NCBI RefSeq assembly: GCF_001612885.1 | Contig: NZ_BDBH01000001.1 | Span: 124,001-188,000 of the forward strand | Reading direction: 5' to 3' | Length of the DNA stretch: 64,000 nucleotides | DNA from: Nocardia harenae NBRC 108248 | Lineage (GTDB): Bacteria; Actinomycetota; Actinomycetes; Mycobacteriales; Mycobacteriaceae | In this document: positions 9,772 through 17,512 of the stretch, in pieces | Layout: the number at the start of each line of letters is the position of its first letter | How positions within the stretch are numbered: position 1 is the stretch's first letter | Notes under the pieces: generated by a model | Databases searched by the model: none | Told to the model about the DNA's origin: nothing | What the model saw: the letters and a program-made list of their open reading frames with translations, nothing else | Program-made: the position numbers and the translations under genes

Positions 9772-9894
9772 CGGTACCGCACCGTCACCAGCGGCTCGGC
9801 CGCGTCCGCACTCACCTTCACGATCGAGAATCTACGTCAACAACCCAGGCGTGAGTTCGGTCGCAGTACAGTTCGGGCTGGGCGCGGCGCGCGT

Positions 9895-10179
9895 TCAGGC
9901 GCTCCGGCGGCGCAGGTCCGCCTCGGTGCCGATCCACTGCGAGGCGACCTCATCGACGGAGGAGCCGGCTGCGGCGTCGGTGAGGGCACGATCGGCTTCG
10001 ATGGGCAGAACCAACTGCACGGTGCGGCGCACGGTCAGCGTGCCGGGCTCGTGCCGCGGGACCTCGACCGGCTGGGCATCGGGCGCGAAAGCGAAGCTGT
10101 CGATGCTCCAGTCCGGGCCGTGCGCGGCGTCGAGCGCGGCCAGTACCGGATCGGTACCGTCATCCTTCGAATGGCTCAT
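9895..10179 (-). CDS. Small protein, candidate BrnA-like antitoxin
   Basis: 94 residues, not matched with certainty to a named family. The C-terminal third (TVRRTVQLVLPIEADRALTDAAAGSSVDEVASQWI) looks like a ribbon-helix-helix: a short strand followed by two helices, as in BrnA/CopG-type antitoxins. The acidic, Pro-containing N terminus could wrap a toxin. A strong Shine-Dalgarno (GGAGG) precedes the ATG at 10179. The start lies 20 bp inside the end of the upstream partner gene, so translation is probably coupled. Gene order, toxin first and antitoxin second, matches BrnTA modules. Function is inferred from arrangement and fold, not from a database match. Confidence 0.55.
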   Translation of the reverse strand: MSHSKDDGTDPVLAALDAAHGPDWSIDSFAFAPDAQPVEVPRHEPGTLTVRRTVQLVLPIEADRALTDAAAGSSVDEVASQWIGTEADLRRRSA

Positions 10180-10450
10180 CGCTTCCTTCCTCCCATCGCT
10201 GGAACACCGCGAGGCGCTCTCCGGTCAGCTCGCCGGCGGCGATGATCTCCCACTGCCACTGTCCGACGCGGTGAACAGCCACGATCAGTGGCCGACCGGA
10301 ATGCGTACGCGCTGCTATCAGTGTGACCTGCGGATGTTCACTTGTCGACGGCAGGGCCAACCGGCGCCGCGCCGACAGGGCTTCATCGACCTCGCCCGGC
10401 GTCACGCCCCGCAGCCGGGACTCCGCCCACTCGGGCAGCTGGAAAGGCAT
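10160..10450 (-). CDS. Small protein, candidate BrnT-like toxin
   Basis: 96 residues. The pattern resembles the RelE-related BrnT/DUF4258 fold: an N-terminal helix (VTPGEVDEALSARR), a central strand pair ending in TLIAARTHSGRPLIVAVHR, then IIAAGELTGERLAVF, close to the family's GRxLxVxY and IISARxAxxxE features. If correct it would be a ribosome-targeted or free RNase toxin of a type II module with the overlapping downstream gene. A perfect 16-bp palindrome lies 67-82 bp upstream of its start, as expected for an autoregulated toxin-antitoxin operon. The toxin identity is a structural guess. Confidence 0.55.
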   Translation of the reverse strand: MPFQLPEWAESRLRGVTPGEVDEALSARRRLALPSTSEHPQVTLIAARTHSGRPLIVAVHRVGQWQWEIIAAGELTGERLAVFQRWEEGSDEPFEG

Positions 10451-10516
10451 CCGCCCACCCTACCGAGGCCGCTCCACACACCCGCGCATCGCCAAACTGC
10501 ATTGTCCACCAATACC

Positions 10517-10532
10517 TCTGATTGCAATCAGA
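10517..10532. promoter_or_regulatory. Perfect 16-bp palindrome, likely operator of the toxin-antitoxin pair
   Basis: TCTGATTGCAATCAGA is a perfect palindrome in an AT-rich patch about 67 bp upstream of the BrnT-like start. It is the right size for a ribbon-helix-helix or HTH dimer pair, and the position suggests autorepression. No other gene starts nearby. Confidence 0.6.
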
Positions 10533-10667
10533 CATCCCGAACGCCGCGACACCGATGGCATCGAACTGCTTGTCGACAGCGGATCGGATACCGCATGAGC
10601 AACGCAGAGCGCGAGCCCGCCGCTCGGGCCGCCGATGGCCGGGTTCGCGGTCGAGCCCGAGCGCCCG

Positions 10668-11888
10668 CTATGCGGCGATGCCCACCTCGTCACACAGCCG
10701 CCGGACGTCGGCGCGCATCCCCGAAGGCGGGTTCTTCCGCAACCCGTGCAGCATCACCCGCGCGAACCCGTTGTAGCGAATCGTCTCGGGCGCGGTCTGT
10801 GCCGCCTTCTCCAACAGCGCGAACGCGGCCACATGCTCATCACGCTGGGTGTGTGCCCGCGCGACTTCGATGAAATGGCGGGATCGTCTCGGCACCGACA
10901 CGATGCTGTCGGCGTCGAAACCGTTCGCCGCTCGCACCGCCTCGCCGGGGCGCCGCAATTCCACTCCGAGAGTCGTGGCGTGCGCGGCCATGACCGGTAC
11001 CGAGAACGACGTCTGGACGTGCCGATACTCGGCGCCGAGGCCTCGGGCCATCCGATCGGCCTTTTCCCAGTACGCCCATGCTTCACCGTGCCTGCCCCGG
11101 CGGGCGTGGACGTAGGCCAGCTCGGCATTCAGCGCCCCGGTGATTCCGCGCCAATCGTTCGGTGTGCTGTCGCGATCGAGGTAGTGAGTGATTCGCTCAC
11201 CCGCCGTCCGGGCGAGTCCGATCGCCTCCTCCCAGCGCCCCGAATCCCGCAGCGCCTGCACCATCGCCCAGGCGCCGCACGCGATGACGTAGGGATCGTC
11301 GGATTCGTATCCCTCGTTCAGCGCCCGGTCGGCGACGAGCCAGACCAGCTCCGGAGCGGGCTGATAGGCGACATAGAAGTCCGCCAGCTGATAGACGCCC
11401 GCCAGCACTCGGCGTGCGGCTCGACGCTCGGGTCCGCCTGCTCGCACGGCACCCTGCGCGTCCCTGATCAAACCGGGCAGCAGTGCACCCAGCTGCGTTC
11501 GGTGGTCCGGGCTGGAATGGCGCACTGCCCACGCCTGATTCAGGCGCGCCGCCAAGTGCCCCACGGATTCCGGTCGTCGCGGGACGTGCATGCGGTAATC
11601 GGTGAGTGCCACTTGCACATCGGTGAGCGCTGCGTGCCGAGCACCAGCGAAAACGCCGACCGGGACAGCGTGCCCCTCGCCGGTCAGCTCGGCCAGGTCC
11701 TCGATTTCCAAGGCTCGGGCGATGCGGAGCAGCATGGGCAGCCCCGGCGTTTTGATCCGGCCGTTCTCTACAGCTTTGACCCACTCGGCGGACCGGCCAA
11801 GGAGACCTGCCAGGACCGGCCTCGACATACCTCTCCGCGTGCGGAGCCGTTTGATTCGCGTCCCGATCGGGAGTTCGTCGGTTGTCAT
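10668..11888 (-). CDS. XRE-type helix-turn-helix regulator with TPR-like C-terminal domain
   Basis: About 406 residues from the ATG at 11888 (MTTDELPIGTRIK). Residues 8-70 form a Cro/CI-type HTH (GTRIKRLRTRRGMSRPVLAGLLGRSAEWVKAVENGR). The remaining about 330 residues are helical with repeated Ala/Leu/Arg/Trp patterns (AELAYVHARRGRHGEAWAYWEKADRMARGLG) like tetratricopeptide repeats. This architecture is common in actinobacterial regulators that sense peptides or partner proteins. It is divergent from two small genes, with an inverted repeat in between. Codon usage is less GC-biased than the flanking housekeeping genes, suggesting acquired DNA. Specific function is unknown. Confidence 0.85.
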   Translation of the reverse strand: MTTDELPIGTRIKRLRTRRGMSRPVLAGLLGRSAEWVKAVENGRIKTPGLPMLLRIARALEIEDLAELTGEGHAVPVGVFAGARHAALTDVQVALTDYRMHVPRRPESVGHLAARLNQAWAVRHSSPDHRTQLGALLPGLIRDAQGAVRAGGPERRAARRVLAGVYQLADFYVAYQPAPELVWLVADRALNEGYESDDPYVIACGAWAMVQALRDSGRWEEAIGLARTAGERITHYLDRDSTPNDWRGITGALNAELAYVHARRGRHGEAWAYWEKADRMARGLGAEYRHVQTSFSVPVMAAHATTLGVELRRPGEAVRAANGFDADSIVSVPRRSRHFIEVARAHTQRDEHVAAFALLEKAAQTAPETIRYNGFARVMLHGLRKNPPSGMRADVRRLCDEVGIAA

Positions 11889-11946
11889 CGTGGGACCACC
11901 TTCTCGCCCAGCGCCTCGTCGGATCAAGGGTATCCGCTGCGTAGGG

Positions 11947-11987
11947 GGTAGGAAATGTACCCAGCGCGGATGACCAGACTTCCTACC
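11947..11987. promoter_or_regulatory. Inverted repeat in the divergent XRE / small-gene promoter region
   Basis: GGTAGGAA at 11947-11954 is repeated inverted as TTCCTACC at 11980-11987, with 25 nt between. It sits between the XRE start (11888) and the small gene at 12061, and could be an operator for the XRE protein. The AT-richer context is consistent with a promoter. Confidence 0.4.
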
Positions 11988-12060
11988 GTCTGTCCCCAGC
12001 GCTCGGCACCGGTGGCGGTTCCCGGTGTCGAGCGCGAACCAAGCGACAAAGGGGGAACAG

Positions 12061-12258
12061 GTGAGAAGATCACTACCGCAGCGCGTTCGGTTTCCGCGGA
12101 CTCAGCAGCAGCACCGCGCGTTGCCGGCGCGGACGCTGGAAGCGATCGCCATTGCGCTTCGCACCTGGGACGGACCGCAACCTGAGCGCGGAGAGCGTCC
12201 CATGTCGCCGGTGACGCTGCGGCAAGCACTCGAGATCGCCGATAACCCGGACCGATAG
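12061..12258 (+). CDS. Small basic protein of unknown function
   Basis: 65 residues from the GTG at 12061, chosen because a good Shine-Dalgarno (AAGGGGGA) precedes it at the right distance. An upstream GTG at 12025 lacks one. The product is Arg/Gln-rich (RRSLPQRVRFPRTQQQHR) with a helical middle (LEAIAIALRTW) and no family I can name. It is divergent from the XRE regulator and 3 bp upstream of another small gene, so the two form a bicistron. In actinobacteria XRE regulators often sit beside small partner genes, which is the only functional hint. Confidence 0.55.
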   Translation: MRRSLPQRVRFPRTQQQHRALPARTLEAIAIALRTWDGPQPERGERPMSPVTLRQALEIADNPDR

Positions 12259-12261
12259 CCG

Positions 12262-12471
12262 ATGCCCGGCTCTCCGGCACCGGACGAACCGGATGTGCAC
12301 CTGAGCATCCGGCTCGGTGGGATACCGCTGGATTATGTCGCCTGTATGACCGCGGCGCTGATCTTCGTGCAGGAGCACGCGGAACGGCGGTATGTCGACG
12401 CGGTCAGCGTGGACACCGACTGCCTCCCACGATTCACCCGTCCTCCGAATGAGCGGCTGTACTTGCTGTAG
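12262..12471 (+). CDS. Small acidic protein of unknown function
   Basis: 69 residues. It is unrecognised. The sequence shows an amphipathic middle (VHLSIRLGGIPLDYVACMTAALIFVQEHAERRYVDAV) and no signal peptide. It follows the 12061-12258 gene after 3 bp and is probably translated from the same mRNA. Together with the divergent XRE regulator it forms a compact three-gene accessory block between the toxin-antitoxin-like pair and xthA. Confidence 0.5.
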   Translation: MPGSPAPDEPDVHLSIRLGGIPLDYVACMTAALIFVQEHAERRYVDAVSVDTDCLPRFTRPPNERLYLL

Positions 12472-12507
12472 GTGCGGAGCGCGCCCATTTGCGAATCATC
12501 GCGAGAT

Positions 12508-13338
12508 CTACGGAGTGCGGGTTCCCACCAGGGTCGAGCCGGCACCACAATCGGTGATCCCGGGAAGCGCGCTGAATCCGACCGTAACCGGGGCATGATC
12601 CGACCACCGCTCGGCGTAGGTAGCCGCCCGCTCGACCCGCGCGGACTCCGCGAACCGCGCGATATCCGCGGTGGTGAAAAGCGCGTCGATCCGCCAGCCG
12701 GTGTCGTTGTCATAGGCACGGCCCCGGTAGGACCACCAGGAGTACGGGCCGTCCACGTCGGGGTGCAGTGCGCGCACAACGTCCACCCAGCCTCCGGCCA
12801 GCAACTTGTCGATCCAGGCCCGCTCCTCGGGCAGGAACCCGGACGACGTGCGATTGGCTTTCCACGCCTTCAGGTCCCGCTCGGTGTGCGCGATATTCCA
12901 GTCGCCCGCCACCACCATCTCGCCGGTGCGAGCACCCAGATGGGCGCCGAGTTCGTCCAGGAAGCGGTACTTCTCGTCTTGGCGCGGGGTGCCGACGTCG
13001 CCGGAGGGGACGTAGACGCTGGCGACGGTGAGGCCGCCGAAGTCCGCTTCGACGTACCGGCCGGACCCGTCGAATTCCGCACTGCCGAAGCCGATCCGCA
13101 CGGCGTCCGGCTCCCGCCGGGAGAGGATGGCGACGCCCGCGCGGCCCTTGGCACCGGGTTCGGCGTTCGCGAGGTGCCAGCCGTCGAGTGCGAGCGCGGA
13201 GCGGGTCTGGGCGTCGGTGGCCCTGGTCTCCTGCAGGCAGACCACGTCGGCGTCGGTCGCGGCCAGCCACTCGAGGAGCCCCTTGCCGGTTGCCGCTCGG
13301 ACGCCGTTCACGTTTACGGTTGTGATGATCGCAGGCAC
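12508..13338 (-). CDS. xthA: Exodeoxyribonuclease III (AP endonuclease family)
   Basis: This Mg-dependent 3'-5' exonuclease/AP endonuclease works in base-excision repair. About 276 residues from a GTG at 13338 (VPAIITTVNVNGVRA). The EEP-fold signatures are visible: ITTVNVNGVRA at the N terminus, Glu in CLQETRAT, the Asn/Asp pair in VAGDWNIAH, and the C-terminal catalytic pair in WSDHAPVTV. A TTG five codons earlier (13353) is an alternative start. It is divergent from the alpha/beta hydrolase gene at 13511. The call is secure at family level. Confidence 0.92.
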   Translation of the reverse strand: MPAIITTVNVNGVRAATGKGLLEWLAATDADVVCLQETRATDAQTRSALALDGWHLANAEPGAKGRAGVAILSRREPDAVRIGFGSAEFDGSGRYVEADFGGLTVASVYVPSGDVGTPRQDEKYRFLDELGAHLGARTGEMVVAGDWNIAHTERDLKAWKANRTSSGFLPEERAWIDKLLAGGWVDVVRALHPDVDGPYSWWSYRGRAYDNDTGWRIDALFTTADIARFAESARVERAATYAERWSDHAPVTVGFSALPGITDCGAGSTLVGTRTP

Positions 13339-13510
13339 CCGAAAACCGTACAATGCTGGTCACACGTACGTTTCCGGCGCCACACCCGGCGCGGGGCGTC
13401 CGCGGGGGCCCACCGCACCGGAGGGCTCCGCAACCCGGGGCCGACCGGCTCCGGCGAACGACCCCGGGCGCCGCGACACCGCCGTCACCGCCCAGGAAGG
13501 GGTGCCGACG

Positions 13511-14695
13511 ATGTCGTCCGACACCGGTTCATTCCGCCGCACTTTCCCGCGCGCCACCTTCGTCCGCCGACGCAGAATCGACGCCGTTGTTCCGGACACC
13601 GCCGCGCTTGCCCCTGCCGCGGGCGGTCCGCTGCCTGCCCTCGCGGCTGCGGACACCACCGCCACCATCACCGCGTCCGATGCAGCCACCACCCCGCCCG
13701 AGCCGGGCGCCACCGGCGCCGAAGCAGACGCCGCGCAGCGGTTCGCGGCTCCGTCGGGTTCCGGTACGGACGCAGAGCCTTTGACTCGCCCCTCCGGAAC
13801 ACGCAGGGTGACCGCACTGCCCGTGCGCCCCGTCCCGGAACCCGCACCGAAACCGAAGCGCCCCATCCCCGCTCGCCCGCAGCCCATCGCGGCGATCAAT
13901 ATCGGCTCCGGCGACCCTCTCCTGCTCCTGCACGGCTTCCTGCTCTCCCCGCACTGCTGGGAGCAGGTCGCGGCCCGGATGGCGGCCCGCTGCGAGGTCT
14001 TCGCCCCCGCGCTCCCCGGCCACTGGGGCGGCAAACCGATCGACGGCCCGCTCGACGTGCGGAAACTGGCCGATGAGATCGAGCGCATGCTCGACGAGAA
14101 AGGCTGGCGCACCTGCCATATCGCGGGCAACTCGCTGGGCGGCTGGATCGGCGCCGAACTCGCGCGCCGCGGCCGAGCCCGCACCCTCACGCTGATCGCC
14201 CCGGCGGGCGGCTGGGCGTCGCCCTCGCTCACCCAGTTCCGGGTCGGGCTGAAGTTCCTCGCCCTGGTGCCGTTCGCCGAGGCGGGAAAAAGGATCGGGG
14301 TGCGGCAAATGGACAACCCGGTGATCCGCAGACTGGCGGGGTACGCGCTGGCCAAGAACGCGGGCCGGGTCGGGAGCCGGGACGCCAGCGCCGCTGTGCA
14401 CGCGGTCCTGCAGTGCGCGGCCATGGTCCCCATGCTGCTCGGCGGGATCAGGCACCCGGCGCTGCCGGAGCTCTCGACGCTCACCACCCCGGTCCGGCTA
14501 CTCCTCGCGGAGTACGACCGGGTGATCCCGAACCGCGTGTACGCCCGCCGCTACCTCAACGAACTCCCCGACTCCGCCGACCGCATCCTGGTCAACGGCG
14601 TCGGCCACGTCCCCATGCTGGAGGCGCCGGACCGGATCGCCACGCTCATCGCCGAGCACGTCTACGCCAGCCGGAGCCGCCTCAAAGCCTTGTAG
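13511..14695 (+). CDS. Alpha/beta hydrolase with long disordered N terminus
   Basis: About 394 residues from ATG 13511, with AGGAAGG 10 nt upstream. Residues 1-130 are Ala/Pro/Thr-rich and probably disordered, with no signal peptide. The hydrolase core follows: oxyanion region LLLLHGFLLSPHCW, nucleophile elbow GNSLGGW (Ser), acid in LAEYDRV and His in GVGHVPML, so the catalytic triad is complete. The substrate is unknown. It is probably an esterase or lipase-like enzyme. The stop codon abuts the stop of the convergent SDR gene with no gap, so the junction reads TAGCTA. Confidence 0.85.
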   Translation: MSSDTGSFRRTFPRATFVRRRRIDAVVPDTAALAPAAGGPLPALAAADTTATITASDAATTPPEPGATGAEADAAQRFAAPSGSGTDAEPLTRPSGTRRVTALPVRPVPEPAPKPKRPIPARPQPIAAINIGSGDPLLLLHGFLLSPHCWEQVAARMAARCEVFAPALPGHWGGKPIDGPLDVRKLADEIERMLDEKGWRTCHIAGNSLGGWIGAELARRGRARTLTLIAPAGGWASPSLTQFRVGLKFLALVPFAEAGKRIGVRQMDNPVIRRLAGYALAKNAGRVGSRDASAAVHAVLQCAAMVPMLLGGIRHPALPELSTLTTPVRLLLAEYDRVIPNRVYARRYLNELPDSADRILVNGVGHVPMLEAPDRIATLIAEHVYASRSRLKAL

Positions 14696-15535
14696 CTACT
14701 CGTCCTCGCCCCGCGCGCGGCGCTCGTAGGCACTGCGCGCGGCGGTGTCGACATCGTCCAGGAAGACCTTCTCCAGCCCGAAGGCGTGCGCCAGGTACTC
14801 GCTCACCTTGGTCGGCAGGAAGTACTGCGAGGCCACCAGCGCCCCGGCCAGCTTGGTCACCGCGACCCGCCGCCTTGGCTTGGCGATCAGCCCGGCGACC
14901 GCCGCCGCGATGTCCTCGGGCTCGGCGTTCTTCATGCCCTTGGCGCCCGCGGTGCCGGAGACCAGCTCGGTATTGGTGAACGTCGGCAGCACCGCGGAGA
15001 ACTCGACGCCGCGCTCCCGGTACTCCGCCCGCAGCGTGTCGGTGAGCGCGAGTACCGCCGCCTTGCTGGCGCAGTAGGTGGCCAGGCCGGGGGTCGGCGC
15101 CTCGCCCGCCAGTGAGGCGATATTGACGACATGCCCGCTGCCCCGCGGCGCCATCCGCTGCACCGCCAGCTTGCTGCCGACGATCACGCCGTGCACGTTG
15201 ATGTCCATGATCCGGCGGCTCACCCGGTCGGGTTCGTCGCCGAAGCTGCCCGCGGGCATGATCCCGGCATTGTTGACCAGTACGTCCACCGGGCCGAGCT
15301 GCCGCTCCACCTGGTCGAGGAAGGCGGCGAAGGAGTCCGGGTCGGTGACGTCGAGCTTGCCGTAGACCTCCAGGCCGAGGTCCGCGCCCGCCTCCTTGAC
15401 CTTCGGCTCGTCGATATCGCCGATCGCCACCTGGGCGCCCTGGTCGCGCAGGTGCCTCGCGGTGGCGAAGCCGATGCCGCGCGCCCCGCCGGTGATGACG
15501 ACGACCTTGCCCGCGACGGTGGTTGCCGTGGCCAT
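14696..15535 (-). CDS. Short-chain dehydrogenase/reductase
   Basis: 279 residues with the classical SDR features: cofactor motif TGGARGIG near residue 15, NNAG (VLVNNAGIMPAG), active-site Ser in NIASLAG and YCASK (Tyr and Lys). The acidic residue after the second strand (GDIDE) favours NAD(H). It lies 11 bp after the acyl-CoA dehydrogenase gene on the same strand and probably belongs to the same TetR-controlled lipid-metabolism transcript. A hydroxyacyl or alcohol substrate is plausible but not proven. The C-terminal tail is longer than in minimal SDRs. Confidence 0.9.
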   Translation of the reverse strand: MATATTVAGKVVVITGGARGIGFATARHLRDQGAQVAIGDIDEPKVKEAGADLGLEVYGKLDVTDPDSFAAFLDQVERQLGPVDVLVNNAGIMPAGSFGDEPDRVSRRIMDINVHGVIVGSKLAVQRMAPRGSGHVVNIASLAGEAPTPGLATYCASKAAVLALTDTLRAEYRERGVEFSAVLPTFTNTELVSGTAGAKGMKNAEPEDIAAAVAGLIAKPRRRVAVTKLAGALVASQYFLPTKVSEYLAHAFGLEKVFLDDVDTAARSAYERRARGEDE

Positions 15536-15546
15536 GGCGGTTCCTC

Positions 15547-16776
15547 TCAGCGCTTGGTGGCGGAGTCGGCGAGCAACCCCTTGGCGATGTGGGTGACCTG
15601 GATTTCATTGCTGCCCGCGTAGATCATCAGCGACTTGGCGTCCCTGGCCAGCTGCTCCACCCGGTACTCCTGCATGTACCCGTTGCCGCCGAAGAGCTGC
15701 ACCGCGTCCATGGCCACGTCGGTCGCCGCCTCCGAGGCGTACAACTTCATCGCCGAGGCCTCGGCCAGGCTCGGCGGCTTGCCCGCGCGGCCGCGTTCCA
15801 GGGTGTTGAAGACCATATTGCGCACGTTGATCCTGGCCACCTCCATTTTCGCGAGCTTGAGCTGGATGAGCTGGAAGCGGCCGATCTCCTGACCCCACAG
15901 CGTGCGGGCGCGGGCGTAGTCGACCGAGAGCCGCAGGCACTCCTCGATGATGCCGAGCGCCTGGAACGCCACCCCGACCCGCTCGGCGGTGAAGCTGGAG
16001 CGCGCGCTCTCCCTGCCGTCGCCGCTGCCGTGCTCCTCGGTCTCGCCGAGCAGCCGGTCGCGGCCGAGCCGGACGTCGTCGAAGAAGAGCTGGCCGGTGG
16101 GCGAGGCGTGCAGCCCCATCTTCTTGAACGGCTTGCCCTGGGTGAAGCCGGGCATGCCGGAGTCGAGGACGAAGGTGAGGACCTTGCGGTCGCGCTTGGC
16201 GGTGGTGCCGTCGTCCAGCTTGGCGTAGACGATGACGACGTCGGCGTACGGGCCGTTGGTGATGAAGGTCTTCTGGCCGTTCAGGATGTAGTCGTCGCCG
16301 TCCCTGCGGACCGTGGTCTGCATGCCGCCGAAGGCATCCGAGCCGGAATCCGGCTCGGTGATGGCCCAGGAGGCGACCTTGCGCATGGTCATGAGGTCGG
16401 CGAGCCAGCGCTCCTTCTGCGCCAGCGTGCCGCGCGCCCTGATGGTGGCGGCGCCCAGCCCGAGGCTCACGCCGAGCGCGCTGACCAGGCCCAGGCTCAC
16501 GCCGGAGAGCTCGGAGATGAGCACCGCCATCATGGAGTCCTGCGCGTTCTCCTCGCTCTCGCCCGCGCTCTCGCCCGCCCGCTCGCGGGCCAGCGACTTG
16601 CGCACCGCCTCCTCCGACATGGCGTCGATGCCGAACTGCGCGAACAGTTTCCGGATCACCGGGTAGGGCGGCAGCTCGCCGCTCTCCAGCTCGTCCAGCT
16701 TGGGCCGGATCTCCTTGTCCACGAAACCGCGCACCGCGTCGCGGATCATCAGGTCGGTCTCGGACCACTCGAACAT
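15547..16776 (-). CDS. Acyl-CoA dehydrogenase family flavoprotein
   Basis: About 409 residues from the ATG at 16776, which has an excellent Shine-Dalgarno (GGGAGGA). The longer frame to 16950 is not coding. Family motifs are clear: SWAITEPDSGSDAFGGMQT (FAD/substrate loop) and the C-terminal signature QLFGGNGYMQEYRVEQLARDAKSLMIYAGSNEIQ. It oxidises an acyl-CoA at the alpha-beta bond with FAD and passes electrons to ETF. It is flanked upstream by a 24-bp palindrome and a tetR gene and downstream by an SDR, suggesting a regulated fatty-acid or steroid-side-chain catabolic unit. Chain-length specificity is unknown. Confidence 0.93.
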   Translation of the reverse strand: MFEWSETDLMIRDAVRGFVDKEIRPKLDELESGELPPYPVIRKLFAQFGIDAMSEEAVRKSLARERAGESAGESEENAQDSMMAVLISELSGVSLGLVSALGVSLGLGAATIRARGTLAQKERWLADLMTMRKVASWAITEPDSGSDAFGGMQTTVRRDGDDYILNGQKTFITNGPYADVVIVYAKLDDGTTAKRDRKVLTFVLDSGMPGFTQGKPFKKMGLHASPTGQLFFDDVRLGRDRLLGETEEHGSGDGRESARSSFTAERVGVAFQALGIIEECLRLSVDYARARTLWGQEIGRFQLIQLKLAKMEVARINVRNMVFNTLERGRAGKPPSLAEASAMKLYASEAATDVAMDAVQLFGGNGYMQEYRVEQLARDAKSLMIYAGSNEIQVTHIAKGLLADSATKR

Positions 16777-16791
16777 CGTTGTTCCTCCCGG

Positions 16792-16815
16792 CACACATGC
16801 GTGCACGCTTGTATG
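16792..16815. promoter_or_regulatory. 24-bp near-perfect palindrome upstream of the acyl-CoA dehydrogenase gene
   Basis: The palindrome is centred on GTGCAC (16801-16806), with outer arms CACACATGC and GCTTGTATG matching at 7 of 9 positions. It lies 16-39 bp upstream of the start codon and about 55 bp after the tetR stop. Size, symmetry and place fit an operator for the TetR encoded at 16871-17503. Confidence 0.7.
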
Positions 16816-16870
16816 CAAGTGACCATACCGCCGGGCTCGCGGGGGCGGGCGGGTTCGCTCCGAACCGGTG

Positions 16871-17503
16871 TCAGCGGGGCACGCCGGGGGGCTGTTCCGG
16901 GAGCGTGCGACGCAATTCGGTGCTGGCGCGGAGCCAGCGGCGGCGGGCACGGGCCGGGTCGGTGCCGACGAAGTCGGCCACCAGGATGCCGCGCAGCACG
17001 TCCATGGCGGTGTAGAGCAGGTCGCGCAGCGGGCGGGCGTCGCGGCCGGCGGGGAGCAGGCGGGCGACGGTGGTGAGGACCATCTCGTCGATGATCGGTT
17101 CGGCCTCGCGCAGCGCGGCGGCGAGCACGGGGTCGGTGCGGCCCGCGATCCAGAGCTCGGCGGAGGCGGCGAAGAGCGGGCCCTGGTGCGTCTCCCAGAG
17201 CAGTTCGAGCGCGACGCCGAGCGGGTCGGCGCTGGTGGTGGCGCGGTCCAGCTCGCGCAGCGCGATCTCGGAGCGACGCTGCGCCAGGTGCCGGACGGCG
17301 GCGACCACCAGGTCCGCCTTGGCGCCGAAGTGGTGCACCTGGGCGCCGCGGGTGACCCCGGCGCGGGCCGCGATACGCGGGGTGGTCGTTCCCGCGTAGC
17401 CGTACTCGACCAGGCAGTCGACGGTGGCGTCGAGCAGCCGCTCGCGCATGGCGGTGCTGCGCTCGTGCTGGGTGCGGCGGCCGCGGGTCACACTGCTGGC
17501 CAT
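16871..17503 (-). CDS. TetR family regulator of the acyl-CoA dehydrogenase unit
   Basis: 210 residues. The N-terminal HTH reads RERLLDATVDCLVEYGYAGTTTPRIAARAGVTRGAQVHHFGAKADLV (about 20-66), and the rest is the helical ligand-binding domain. It is co-directional with the acyl-CoA dehydrogenase and SDR genes downstream, separated by a 94-bp gap that holds a 24-bp palindrome. By analogy with other acyl-CoA-responsive TetR proteins it probably derepresses the enzymes when an acyl-CoA binds, but the ligand is not visible. Its start is 10 bp downstream of the end of the MFS gene, so some read-through is possible. Confidence 0.9.
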   Translation of the reverse strand: MASSVTRGRRTQHERSTAMRERLLDATVDCLVEYGYAGTTTPRIAARAGVTRGAQVHHFGAKADLVVAAVRHLAQRRSEIALRELDRATTSADPLGVALELLWETHQGPLFAASAELWIAGRTDPVLAAALREAEPIIDEMVLTTVARLLPAGRDARPLRDLLYTAMDVLRGILVADFVGTDPARARRRWLRASTELRRTLPEQPPGVPR

Positions 17504-17512
17504 CAGCGGATT

